NCBI GenBank assembly: GCA_964059195.1
Contig: CAXKWD010000007.1
Location: 149,345,769 to 149,409,768 of the forward strand
Source of the DNA: Ectobius pallidus
Taxonomy: Eukaryota > Arthropoda > Insecta > Blattodea > Ectobiidae
Length of the DNA: 64,000 nt
Reading direction: 5' to 3'
Under the pieces are notes generated by a model. The model was given only the letters and a program-made list of their open reading frames with translations. It ran no database searches and had not been told where the DNA came from. Below are positions 12,980 through 24,103 of this stretch, piece by piece; the stretch's first letter is position 1; each line of letters opens with the position of its first letter. Made by a program: the position numbers and the translations under genes.

Positions 12980-13432
12980 GTTATGAGTAGACTACAGCAA
13001 GTACATAATCAACGTATTTCAGGGAAGGAGATAACTTGTGAGTAGCTCTGATGTGAACCGCGCTCTCAATGGGGGTCGCCACACAAAAGGCTGGAGTGTG
13101 TAAACCACAGGAGGGGGTTCTTTTTAAAACTTATTATGGCCAACAATGAGGGGCAACAGATACCCTCAATTACTAGATATTATCACCTCGTCCCGTGAGC
13201 GATCAGAACCAGTGCATCTTCCAACTACTCCCCTGACTTGCATATTGTCTCTGAAAATTATAAAAATGTAGTAAATGACATATTTTACGTAGGCCTACCC
13301 TTATGTAGTCCACATAACGTATCTGATCCGCAGGTATAGGATTTTTAGGCGTGCACCTTTTTTCGTAGGGCAAATAAAGCTCATGCGAAAGAAACAACAG
13401 CACGAAATGAGAATATTATAGGAGAAAAATTC

Positions 13433-13506
13433 CTCCGACACCGGGACTTGAACCCAGGACCTTTGGCTATTCGCGCCAATTCTCTACCAACTGAGCTAAG
13501 CCGGAG
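13433..13506 (-). repeat. tRNA-like sequence (Phe-GAA-like), probably SINE head or pseudogene
   Basis: On the minus strand this folds roughly as a tRNA: an acceptor CTCCGGC/GTCGGAG, a D arm TTAGCTCAGTTGGTAGAG, an anticodon stem TTGGC/GCCAA and a T arm CTGGGTTCAAGTCCCGG. The loop would place GAA as the anticodon. Position 33 is C, not the universal T, and the acceptor spacing is off by one base. A working tRNA is therefore unlikely. Confidence 0.5.
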
Positions 13507-13509
13507 TTC

Positions 13510-14135
13510 AATTCACAGTGCCAGATGGAACCTCCCTCCTACGACTGAATGCCCTCACAGAGAGACAAGTTATGTCATATGCAATACTGTGAGGCACACT
13601 AGTTAGTGATGTCTCTGGTTGAGAATGAAAGTAATTTTCTAGCGCCTTTTCCCCTTTTAGGGCCTTTATCTCTTTCTTCTCCACCACTCCCACAACCCCT
13701 TTCCCAATTTTTTGTATCTTACTGCGCTTCTAAAGCGCATTTCATGTTTTATACCCAGTGACTTTTGAGTTCCATTGCCTTTTTATTGTGTAATTATCTT
13801 GGTTTCGTTCCAATCTTCAAGATCTTTCAAGTGACTTTCAATGAACTTTTCATCTTGCAGTGAATGTGGAAATGAGCTAGTGAATCTTAAATTTTTCAGC
13901 AAATGTGGGAATGAAGGCAAACCTGCAACAATAGAAAAATTACAAAATATCCCATTTTTTATTTTTATTTTCACTGGAATTAGTCAACAGCCTGCTGTTC
14001 GTAAATGCTAATTTGTTACGTACCGGGTACAGGTTTCAGTAGCACCTTTCCCTCCTATTTTGACTTTCTTTTAGCATCTTTTCCCTTTATTAAAATAATG
14101 TGTGCGTGGAACGCCATGCGACAGAAGTGAAACTT
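13510..14135. other. Intergenic DNA
   Basis: One minus-strand open stretch (13921 down to 13783) follows a good acceptor-like TTGTTGCAG, but nothing identifies it. No supported gene. Confidence 0.4.
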
Positions 14136-14144
14136 GTTTTAATT

Positions 14145-14545
14145 CTTGGATTTTTTCAATTTTGGATTATTGGATTTTTTCAATTTTTGGATTGTTGGAC
14201 TTTTTAATATAGGGTTTATGGATTATTGGATTTTTTTATTTTTGATCTTTTCATTTTGGATTTTTTAAATTTTAGATCTTTGAATTTTTATTTTTTGAAT
14301 TTTTTATTTTGGATTTTTTATTTTTGATCTTTTATTTTTAAATTTTGGATTTTTAATTTTGTATTCTTTTACTTTTAAATTTAGGATTTTTTAATTTTTA
14401 ATTTGTAGATTTTTTTAAATTTTGGATATTTAGATTTTTTAATTAGAGATTTTTTATTTCAAAATTTTGGAGTTTTGGATTTTTTAATTTTGGATCTTTG
14501 AACTTTTTGATTGTGAATTTTTTGATTTTTAAAATTTTGGATAAG
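14145..14545. repeat. Degenerate T-rich tandem repeat (TTTTGGATTTTT type)
   Basis: About 400 bp of variants of ATTTTGGATTTTTT with irregular spacing, strongly T-biased on the plus strand. It resembles the subterminal word arrays of the hAT-like elements here, but no inverted ends were found. Confidence 0.8.
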
Positions 14546-14925
14546 CCTAATCATTGAGTTGATTGTTTTCTGTGCAGTTCATTCCATCACACCTCACTAA
14601 TTTCGTGACGATTTTGAGCGTTACACAAGCTCCCGAATTACCCCTACCGCGGCTAAAGAAGTTTCACTTAAAAAAAAAAAAGGAAATTGCACCCCGCTAT
14701 TCAGTAAACATATTATTTCCGATTGAACTGGATTGGCTTCCTTTTACCAGTTAGCCGACTTTTTCTTTAGCCTAAGTCAGAAAACTACCGTGCAAGTACT
14801 AAGGCTACTTTCTTTTCAGTATTTGTTTATTACAGAGTGATTAAATAGGTTATTATTTACGAATAGTTTACCTCATACGCGTAGAGTCTAGGATTCAACA
14901 TAAACAAATAAAAACAAATTGTAAA

Positions 14926-15141
14926 TATGGGGACATGTGGTCAGCATGCCGACACCCACGGCCGTTAATGATAATATGGCTGGAGCCGCCAGTTCTCTAT
15001 TAAATAGCTCCTTAGTTTGTGTCACGAGGCTGACTGCACCCCGTTCCAGACCTCCCTATCTTAGAAAAATACGAGGAAGTAACGGGGTTCGAACCCTGTC
15101 CTACGAATCCGTAGCCAGCGAGACCATGCAGGCGGTCTCAT
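14926..15141 (-). mobile_element. SINE family 1, copy 2
   Basis: Same body as at 5404-5688, including the inverted B box (GGGGTTCGAACCC at about 15083) and the TCACGAGGCTG block. Somewhat shorter on the 3' side. Confidence 0.8.
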
Positions 15142-15249
15142 TCTTATCCCTGTATACCTAGGTACTATCTACGGTATTGGCTCTGGTGTGTCTCTCTGAT
15201 CTTCTTTCATGCAAAACCTACTCAATTGATAGAACTGAGATGTTGCTTG

Positions 15250-15600
15250 AACAGAGTGTTTTTATCTACTATCGGCATATTTTACCATGGAGGCGAGCGG
15301 CCAGGAAATCAAGAAGAGAAAGGATAAAAAAAGTAGAAATAAAAGAAACTATGAATATAGAGAAGAACGTAATAAAAACATGAATACAAAAAGATTATAA
15401 TGGTATGGACAGTAAGTGGGTTGAAAGATGGAAGATACTTAACAGAAATGAACGGATGGGAATCAGCGGGAAGAAGCAGGGAAGGAAGACCAAGCGAAAA
15501 AGTATGAACGGAGTGAAAAAGTGCATGGAGCTGAAAAGACCATACGAAGATATTTTAGATAGGGATTTATGGAGGAAAAATAAATTGATATTTAATATGT
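15250..15600 (+). pseudogene. LINE ORF2 C-terminal tail, decayed
   Basis: Across two frames the plus strand gives a WYGQ-like motif, then GRKTKRKSMNGVKKCMELK and EDILDRDLWRKN. The order W-Y-G-H, G-R-x-x-K-R, then D-R-x-L-W-R is the usual C-terminal end of many insect LINE ORF2 proteins. It lacks the RT domain and the frame is shifted near 15395. Confidence 0.65.
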
Positions 15601-15654
15601 CATACATTTCTGTAGGCCTATAGACCAGTATTGTGAAGTGGGACATGATCATTA

Positions 15655-16190
15655 ACATTTTTGTTGTGTTCAACTCAGAGAAATTGATTACCTACTGTGA
15701 TCTTGAAGCCTGGCTATCGACTCTTAGAGATTCGCAGTCATGGTTGCATTAGGCCTATGAATGTCATCTATCCATTCAGGAATAAAATGCGCAAAGTAAT
15801 ATAAATTGAATTGTGATTGGTTGGTTGTGAATAGCGCGGCGGCAGCTGCTCGGCTCTTAATTCTATCAACCTCTTCAGCACAGTTCGCGCCTCTCAACAG
15901 CATTTTAAATACTCCATAGACCTTAGAGTAATAGTGACCTAAGTCATGCTGTTTTTCCCTCTTGAAGCAATTCTAATTTGTAACGATTGGGCCTTTACTA
16001 GCTGGACCCGTGCGAATAATCCGTACAGTATGTTCGTCAGTCTTCATTGTGTAGTCCCCTTAGTGAGGGCCGGCTCGTCATTTTGGCGAACTAGGCAGGG
16101 GCGGGAAATTTTTAGAAACATTTAAGGGCGGCAACATTTAGATTTAAAAAATCTGACATTTCCCCGACATTATTTGAAAAAATGAAATAA
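15655..16190. other. Intergenic DNA, possible hAT end at 16068
   Basis: GAGGGCCGGCTCGTCATTTT at 16068 resembles a hAT-type end. A similar CAGGGCCGTCGCGTGG occurs at 63515. No partner end was located, so this is only a note. Confidence 0.3.
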
Positions 16191-16194
16191 AATA

Positions 16195-16345
16195 AAATCA
16201 GGTAAACTGATGTAACAAAGTCCCAGAATGCTTTTGTTTAATCAATTATAATTGCAATTATATTGATTTCCGAGTTAAGCTCCAGATTGATTCATTCAGC
16301 AGGGCTTACGGAAGAACAAAGGTCTAGTTTTTAAAAAAATCAGAT
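16195..16345 (-). repeat. Family M fragment, 3' part
   Basis: Contains AAAATCAGGTAAACTGATGT, then CCCAGAATGCTTTTG, and GGGCTTACGGAAGAACAAAG. This is the reverse of the right half of the copy at 34955-35495. Confidence 0.75.
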
Positions 16346-16510
16346 TAAAATCGTCCAGCAACAGCAGAACTATACACATATGGGATATCTTAACAATCGC
16401 ACACTTACATAAAAATGGCTGACTAACTTGTTCCTTTAACCCCTATGGTGGGGCATAGGGCATCCAAGTGGAGGTTTCATTACCTATACTAATGTTGTTA
16501 CGCTTATTTT

Positions 16511-16592
16511 CCTAGATAATTTATCTAGATAAATTTATGTAGATAGATAATTTATCTAGATAAATTTATCTAGATAGATCATTTATCTAAAC
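16511..16592. repeat. TCTAGA-centred palindromic tandem repeat
   Basis: Repeats of ATTTATCTAGATAAAT and TAGATAGATAATTTATCTAG, with a unit of about 36 bp, each unit itself palindromic. Confidence 0.85.
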
Positions 16593-16608
16593 ATGGGAAC
16601 GTACAGTA

Positions 16609-17415
16609 CAGTTGGTCAAATAAAAAACGTCGGGACTCGTATGCAGTTAAATTTAAAGTTTTAACGCATTAGTTCACAAGTTTCCTATAAAAAACATAAA
16701 ATACAGGTCATTTTCGGAACATATGAGGCCATGCGACAGGAGGGAAAAAAATGAACAACAAGGAAAAAATGAACTAATAGAAAAGCGCAACACACGATAT
16801 TCAACTTAATGTATTGTCATAATTCATTTTGCTTTGTGTCATCGCGTCACATCCAAATGCTAGCTTCAGAGAAAGTGTAGTTAGGGCTGTAATGTATGAA
16901 TGTTTATTTTTACTACAGTTAGGCTGTAATCTGGTGGTAGTTTTACAATCATATTGTAATTGACCTGCATTTTTCGGCCTCTGAAGCAGCGAGAAGGTTC
17001 CATATTTCTGAAAGAGCAGCTGACCGGAAGTTTTCATAGGACTGGCCGGCCGCGTATTTCGATGCTAGATTACTTGCAGAAGTTGAACGTAAGTTATTGA
17101 TTTTGCACTACAAGTACCGCTATTATAAAATAAAATCTTTAAAAAATGCTCCTTGAATAAACATATTCCTCGCGAATTTATTCATTATAATAAAATTATA
17201 AGAACTTCCATGCAAGAATATGGCGGACGTGAGGCATGTAGCCACAGCCTTCTATACATGTTTGTTTTGGAACAAAACTGACTAAATAATCAAGAAAATA
17301 CATGGACAGACAAGAGGCAGGTGTGAACCTAACCTTAAGTCTTCTTGTACATGCGCATATGCTCGTTCGTGATACTTAATCAAATACTGCCCGACGTTTT
17401 TTATTTGACCGACTG
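16609..17415. mobile_element. TA-flanked DNA transposon, non-autonomous
   Basis: The ends are CAGTTGGTCAAATAAAAAAC and, inverted on the right, TTTTTTATTTGACCGACTG, about 28 bp with one mismatch. Both are flanked by TA (16607-16608 and 17416-17417), the Tc1/mariner/pogo-type target. The 807-bp interior holds no recognisable transposase. The 63-codon frames inside have no support. Confidence 0.8.
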
Positions 17416-17417
17416 TA

Positions 17418-18078
17418 CATGGTCACTGTGTAATAATACATTTAACGGTTACCACACAAGGCTCAGCTTACGTCGGTTACACAGTTTTTAACACAATTCT
17501 TAATGCCCCCATACTTCTGTCACAAATAAATTCTATTTAGGAAAAGTTTGCTTCCTTTTGAGACGTCATACAGTTCTGAACGACTACATTTCAAATTAAC
17601 TGTCATCATCAGTATTGTTTTCGAAGCGTTTACTTTCGTTTGGGTTTTCTCAGCTGTCCCAGCCTTTTCATCAAAGAAAACGCTTGCTCGACTGTTGTAT
17701 TTTTATCGGAAAGACGTACCACATATTCCACAATCCTAGAAATATTTTCATATTAGGCTATATAATGGATGTGAATCGCTGGACATTTGTATCAAACGCA
17801 TAACATTTTAGAAGCATCTCTAGCCCAGTAATACCAACTTCAGTGCAAGTAATATTGAAGTTCTGAAACTTAAAAGTGTCAACCATAATCAAGTAGGCGT
17901 GTGAACGCATTTCATAGGGCTAATATGGCACGTTATGTTACGAATTTTGAAGCAACTGACCTGATTTCATGATTACGTTGCTAGAAAAATTATAGGCCTA
18001 CCGTGGGTTGAAACATGAAATTACTGGAAAATCCATTTTATTTCTAAAAACCGGAGCATTTAGGTGTCCCGGCCAAAG
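17418..18078. other. Intergenic DNA
   Basis: No supported feature. Confidence 0.4.
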
Positions 18079-18086
18079 CCGATGGG

Positions 18087-18583
18087 TAGTGGCGTAGGGA
18101 AGGGGGAGGTCCAGGGGGTCCGGACCCCTCCCGAAATCAAAACCTAAAATTCTATTTAAGTTATTTAAGCTCCATTTTGTCATTATTTAATTATTTTATT
18201 TAATAATAAAATATTGTACTTGTAAATGTAGGTCTGTTATTTCCACTGTTCTATGTATTATTTTATGTTTCTTATAATTAGTAGTATTAGGCCTATAACT
18301 TAGGTAACGACGTCTGGTATAAGTTGGCATGCCTTAGAGTATAGTAGGCCCTAAGCAAATTTTCTAAATATAAAAAAAAAAAACAAAAATATTTACATAA
18401 CCCAAAGAAACCATTTCCAAAATTATATCCTTTGAATAAAACCCTTCACTGCTAAAATAGCATAAAATGTGATTTTCATTAGTTCAGTATTTAAACATTT
18501 TCCGGCGATGGTCCCCGTACCCCTCTTTCTCGACTCCCCAGCACTTTAACCCTCCCCGAAATTATTTTCTGGCTACGCCACTG
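18087..18583. mobile_element. hAT-like MITE, GTGGCGTAG-ended
   Basis: Left end TAGTGGCGTAG, right end CTACGCCACTG, giving 11-bp inverted ends with one difference. The flanks are CCGATGGG (18079-18086) and CCGATGGA (18584-18591), a 7/8 match typical of a hAT 8-bp duplication. Length 497 bp, with no transposase. Confidence 0.85.
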
Positions 18584-19167
18584 CCGATGGAGACAAGTGG
18601 ATATTACTAAAAGAAATTGAAACTTTCCCGACAAAATCGGTCGTCTGGCCACTTTACTTAATGCCGCATCTAACCTCTTCAACTCTGTATATTGCATTAT
18701 GTATAAAATATTCTAAACCAATCGTAGCGATTGATTTTGGTTTCATTTTTACCCTAAATTGCGTAATTTATATCATTAAGTTACTTACCCAGCAGGGGTC
18801 AAATAAAAAAATATAATGGCAAGGAATTTATGTCACAGTGGGGAGCCTTTACTTATATCCTTTTTGCGTGCACATGTGCAAACCAGTCTAAAGCACGCAT
18901 CTCTGAGTGATATAATCTCCTGTCATTCAACTTGTCCCCTCCGTGTTTTTTAATCCGCTAACAATCAAGCAATCTCCGAGCCAGTCGCGTCGTTGCCATG
19001 GACACCATAAATTTATTGTATTTCGAACCGGAGTCTGGATGTGATTCCTGTAAAAATTCAAGCGAGAAAAGGGATGAGAGAGAGGAAAAAAGCACATCAT
19101 GTCTTAGTTTAATGTGACCAGTTCTTCCAATCTTTCAAGCAACGTGATTGATACGGGGTCCTCGGTA

Positions 19168-19925
19168 CAGGGACGTAGCCAGGATTTTGGTTAGGGAGGG
19201 GTTATTCCTCCGATCATTTCTGTAAGATTAAGCCTTCAAATTTCATTTTAACGTCTTTTTAAAGTTACAAATAAAATAGCTTTTAAACACATATCACACT
19301 TTTTACTATCGAAAACAATAAAATTTTGAGAAAAACGGCATTAAATGAAATTTGAAGGTGTAATTTTACAACTGTTAATAAGTACTGTTAGTAAAATATA
19401 AAATGCTATAACATTAATAAACCCTTTATTTAAGAATATTAAATGAAAAGTACCTACATTTTAATTTAGTGAAATGAAAAAGAGCTACACAATTATGCAT
19501 AAACATTTAACTCGAGTAATACTTTAAAAGTGAATCGATGTATTTATAGTGAGTAAATAAGAGAACTTTTAACTCATTAAAAATATTGATTTATCTAAAA
19601 TAGTGTTATACAAAATGGTAAATATATATAAATATATATTATAAAAATAACTTGGGTAATGTGCTTAACTAATGATATATTTTAACGCCAAAAATACTAA
19701 TAAAATGATTCATAATGTTTAAAAAACTGAAATGCCGAAAGACTAAAAACTTTCGTGTGTGCAAAACTCAAAGTATTCAATGTACTGTGTAATTTTCAAC
19801 CTAACAATCCTATTTTAAAAATTAAACATATACCGTACCCAATTGTTGTATTTTCGTAAGTTTTTATTTATTTCGGGGGGGGGGGGGCCCAGCCCCTTCG
19901 AGACACCTCCATAGCTACGTCCCTG
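19168..19925. mobile_element. hAT-like MITE, CAGGGACGTAGC-ended
   Basis: Perfect 12-bp inverted ends CAGGGACGTAGC / GCTACGTCCCTG, related to the 18087 element. The flanking 8 bp do not match, so the duplication has decayed or the site was rearranged. The interior is AT-rich with no gene. A run of G then C (19875-19890) precedes the right end. Confidence 0.75.
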
Positions 19926-19929
19926 CCGT

Positions 19930-22055
19930 TTATCTCCCATTACCGCCCCTTATCTCACCATTCCTATCTTATGAAAAATTGTGCGATTGCTATAAACCTA
20001 TTGAGTATATCTTAATTTTGTTTGATTGTCTCAAAAACTTACCGGTAATCTTCGTGATAAGAATGATTCAGGGATCGTCTTTGTCCTCGTTTAATATCTA
20101 TCTCTATTATCATATGACTGATAATACAGGACTACAAATAACATTTTTTTTTTTTTTAAATATAGGTTACATAAATATTTGGTTTAATAATCCAATTTCT
20201 TTCGTTTTAGCCACTACAAATATTAATATACATACTAGGCTACTAACTTACTATTGTCCTGTACCTATTAATCATTTACAATAAATTGAATAACTATTTC
20301 GGTAATACAAATTTGGTCCATAACGTAGATACCGGCAGTTATATTTTTCAGAAAGCACGATCGTAAACCATCACAATATTGAGTTTCCCTCAAAACATTA
20401 CTTACGAATTTCATTTCTCTCCATTCATTCAGTCCGCAATCCTTATCATAAAATAAAATATCTCTTTGTAAATAGATCACAATTCAATAATACAAAGATA
20501 TGTTTCTGTTTCTGGTATGTCATTTGTCGGTCAATTGTTTTAAAACAAATTGTTGCCAACCAAAAGAGTCTGAATTCCGCTACGTACGAAATTACCAAAA
20601 CGTTTTTTTTATTTATTTTTTATTACAATTCTAAGCACAAGCAAACTGAAATTGGTTTCCTTTTAAAATGTACGGTGCAAAATAACGTAAAACGTCGTAC
20701 AATGTTCGACCATTGTAAGAACTTAACAGACTCACACGAATAACAAAACCAGCTAGCGCTTTTATTTATGTACAGTATATACATATCGTAAATGACTGTA
20801 ACAAAGAGATTATTCTTAAAACTTGACATGTTGGTGTTAAATCATAAAATCTTCTTGGCTTACACATGACGAGGCAGATACCCAGAAGCCAAGAAGATTT
20901 TATGGCCAACTCGGGCCGCGGAAGCCTACGATTACATAATGTTGATGTTAAATGTTAATCAGTGGAGACCAGTGGGGACCCCCAGAAATCAGAACCTAAA
21001 ATTCTATTTTTGTATTTTTTTTTTTATAATTTTGGTTAAATTGTACAAGTTTTGTGGGTATGTCAAATATGACATAGCAGTTATTTTAGTTTTCGTAACT
21101 CATTGGAAGAGAAAGTTTCGCGTGGCATGACATGAAATCCATTACTGCTGGTATTGTATTCCATTTCCACTAGAAATCAGTCAATTTGGTCTCTGTTCGG
21201 AAATATTCGGGAGAGTTTCCATTGTTCCATGTGTTATTTAACATTTCTTATAACTAAGGTAAGTGTAAATTCACTAATTTTTTATTTACATGAAACGTGA
21301 TCAATAGGTATCAGCCTCTTTTCTGAGGCTTTTCCCTTTACATTGTTATTGACTTGAAAGTAGATATGACTTGAGGTAGTCTATTTCCAGTCTCGACTGA
21401 AGATATATTAAATGACTAAGAATTGGAATGATTTAAAGGTTGGAAATGAGGGGATTTGGATGATGAAAGATGGAGAAGTTGAATCTTCTCGCTGTTCTTG
21501 CGATGCATGGCAATAGAGGTTCTAGGCGAAGCAGTTCTTGGAGTCCATAGTTTGATGTCCGGTATGTTGAGTTGGTGATGCATAGATAAGTTTTCCTTTG
21601 GATTCCACGTAGTTTCCAGAGGATACATGGTGAAGCAGAGATCCGTAGGTCATTTCGGAGCGTATTAAGGATGTGTAAAGTTGTAATTTCATACAGTCTG
21701 AGAGTACAGGAGTTTGGAATGCTTATATCTTTATCTAATCTGGTTTAGAAGTATTATACGTTATCATAAGTACAGATAGACAGGATTATTGTTGTTCTTA
21801 GTATTTTTTCAATTCGATAACTGTTTTAAGGTCATCCTTAAAGTTTATAACTCGTCGCGACAACTCCATCTCACATATCACCTCAACCTGACAAGATTGA
21901 TATAACCATATAGGCTTACCAATAATATAAAGAGTAGATTAGCTAGGATAGATTGGATATTAAAATTGACTTTCAAGATTCTTTGAACTGTTCATCATGA
22001 ATCATGTAAGTACTGACGCAAATCATACTACTTGTAGTTATTTATTCAGTTGTAC
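19930..22055. other. Intergenic DNA with one hairpin and a dispersed block
   Basis: No gene is supported. Holds the hairpin at 20843-20904. A block of about 110 bp at 20490-20605 also occurs inverted at 47695-47795 (shared GGTTGGCAACAATTTG). Confidence 0.5.
20843..20904. other. Perfect 19-bp inverted repeat (hairpin)
   Basis: CATAAAATCTTCTTGGCTT at 20843-20861 and its exact complement at 20886-20904 leave a 24-nt loop. Function unknown. Confidence 0.9.
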
Positions 22056-22059
22056 ATAG

Positions 22060-22262
22060 TCACGACGCCATCTTGGGTGAGTCTGTAGCATCCCGGTGGT
22101 CCGGGTTCGATTCCCGGCCGGGTTGGGCATTTACTGAAAAATCCTTTTCCAAGTTCAGGACTGGTTGCGCGTGTAGTCCTTAGGTTTAAGTGTTAGGTAT
22201 GGGACTGGCGGACCCCGGAAACAAATCCGCTGAGAATAACTCTTTAAGGAGTGGAATTTACA
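22060..22262 (+). repeat. tRNA-derived SINE-like repeat
   Basis: A B-box CCGGGTTCGATTCCCGG lies at about 22101, followed by an unrelated body ending ACTCTTTAAGGAGTGG. The A-box is weak. Only one copy is seen in this window. Confidence 0.5.
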
Positions 22263-22904
22263 TACAAACTTGTATATCATTTTACATTTTGATCGTTACG
22301 ATCAAAACACCAGGAATATATCCAAAGATTTGACACCTCCCATACATGCATTTGTTATAAGGCATTTACCACAATAAACCCTACAATTCAGTGTGATTTA
22401 TTAACGGGTTTCGTGGAACCAGATTACAGATTTGACGTGCAGACACTCCAAACCAAAAAAGTTACTACTACATGTGTAATAGAATTGACTATTTTAAAAA
22501 AAATAGGTAAACATCATTTTACTTCATTTTATTAAGTTTAAATAATAAACAATATATTATAAGATCACAAATGTTTTCAATTAAAAATTCGTATATCAAG
22601 TTTTACTTGATAATATGACTAGGGACTTTGCTGAACATTTCAAAGTAATTGATTAAAAACTGCTACGCAAGGAGCAATTTGAATAGTAAAGTATACGGGA
22701 AAGAAATTGTCGAGAAAAATCTACCATATTTTAAAGTTGAGACACAATTTTAACCTTTAAAACGGTCCTACTCTTTCAATAGGCCTAAACAACGAATTCA
22801 TTGGGCTGATAGCCTGGAAAACGTACGAATTATTGCCTTCCTTCATTACTTTATAAATGACTGGAACTATAACTTTAAATATCTACTTATAAAATAAAAA
22901 TCAG

Positions 22905-23180
22905 GTAAACTCATAACAAATTGCCAGAATGCTTTTGCGTAATCAGTTATAATTGCAATTATGATTTGCAGAAAAAAATATTTTTTTAATCCATTTCCAA
23001 TTTTCGATATTTAATCGAGCTCCAGATTGATTCATTAGGGAAGAACAAAGGTCTAGTTTGATAAGCATATCTGAAGGAATATATTGGTAGTGTTATTTGT
23101 CAAAGCTAACTGTATTGAAACTTCCAAAGCCGTATATGAACACTGTAAAACAATATGCTTTCATGAGAACTGATATGCAT
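22905..23180 (-). repeat. Family M fragment, right half
   Basis: Reverse of the right half of the copy at 34955: AAATCAGGTAAACTCATAAC, TGCCAGAATGCTTTTG, GAACAAAGGTCTAGTTTGAT, and AAGCCGTATATGAACACTG. Confidence 0.75.
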
Positions 23181-23452
23181 ATGCACTAGGTTGCAAAATC
23201 CCAAGCATTTAAAAATGATACCTATCGTTTACTGTGGGAATAATCTGAGTGGATAACACATTTATTTATAATTTCAACCCCTAAAAACCTAGATGTTGAA
23301 AATCTAAATCCTTCATAAGTTTACTTAACTAGAAACAAATTACAAAACTGAGACAATTGTAATTAAATTAATTAAAAAATGCGCACATAAAAAACATACC
23401 CTGCTTGAAGTACTAGTATGACACATCTATTCGTTAAATTTAACCTTTAGAC

Positions 23453-23868
23453 CATACATGGGCATTTACTGGTTCGCGAACCACTTGTGGTTCTTCACCT
23501 TCCCGCATAACACACAAGATGGCATTGCGGACATTCGGTGCACGTGGTGGATTATTCCCATGTACAAGTCATAATCTCTTTGCAAGCAGTGACGGGTCGC
23601 GAAACAGTTCCTATTGAAAGGCGTTATGGCACATTCTAAGCCTTCGTATAATAAAATAATTGCATAATTGCAAATACAAAGTTGTGTGTATTATTTGTTT
23701 CTTGTAGTGTACATTATAAAGTAAAATTAGTGTTTCCCTAAGAATGAGCAACCGCCACTGCACTTATTGTCTGTTTGTGTCTCCATCTACCCGTTCTTTT
23801 CGAACTATGTCTAAGTTGACAAAAGTTTGCGGGTTGCTTGTCAATGGATATGGGTTTGCCCATGTCTG
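23453..23868. mobile_element. hAT MITE upstream of LRR gene A
   Basis: The ends are CATACATGGGCA and (inverted) TGCCCATGTCTG. Both flanks carry the exact 8-bp duplication CTTTAGAC (23445-23452 and 23869-23876). The 416-bp element ends about 235 bp before the proposed start codon of gene A, so it lies in or next to its promoter. Confidence 0.9.
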
Positions 23869-24103
23869 CTTTAGACATACTACCCCCGCTTAGGAGTTAA
23901 GACGTATTGTTTACATCATAATACTCTTCAGGTATACAGCGAACTTGACTTAAACCCCACAGATATAACTTAGAACAAGATATGGAGCAGTACAATCCGC
24001 ACGATATGATGTGAGAGTTTACCCTACATACAAAAGCAATGATCAGGAGCCTACTCAGTCCGACCCCAGCCCAACCTCCATATATTTTTTGAATAAATGA
24101 ACC

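Noticed and set aside
13203..13403. 66-codon minus-strand frame next to a tRNA-like sequence
   Set aside because: No domain, no paired splice sites; could be the body of a SINE.
13783..13921. Minus-strand stretch after TTGTTGCAG
   Set aside because: Good acceptor-like sequence, but no upstream exon and no protein similarity I recognise.
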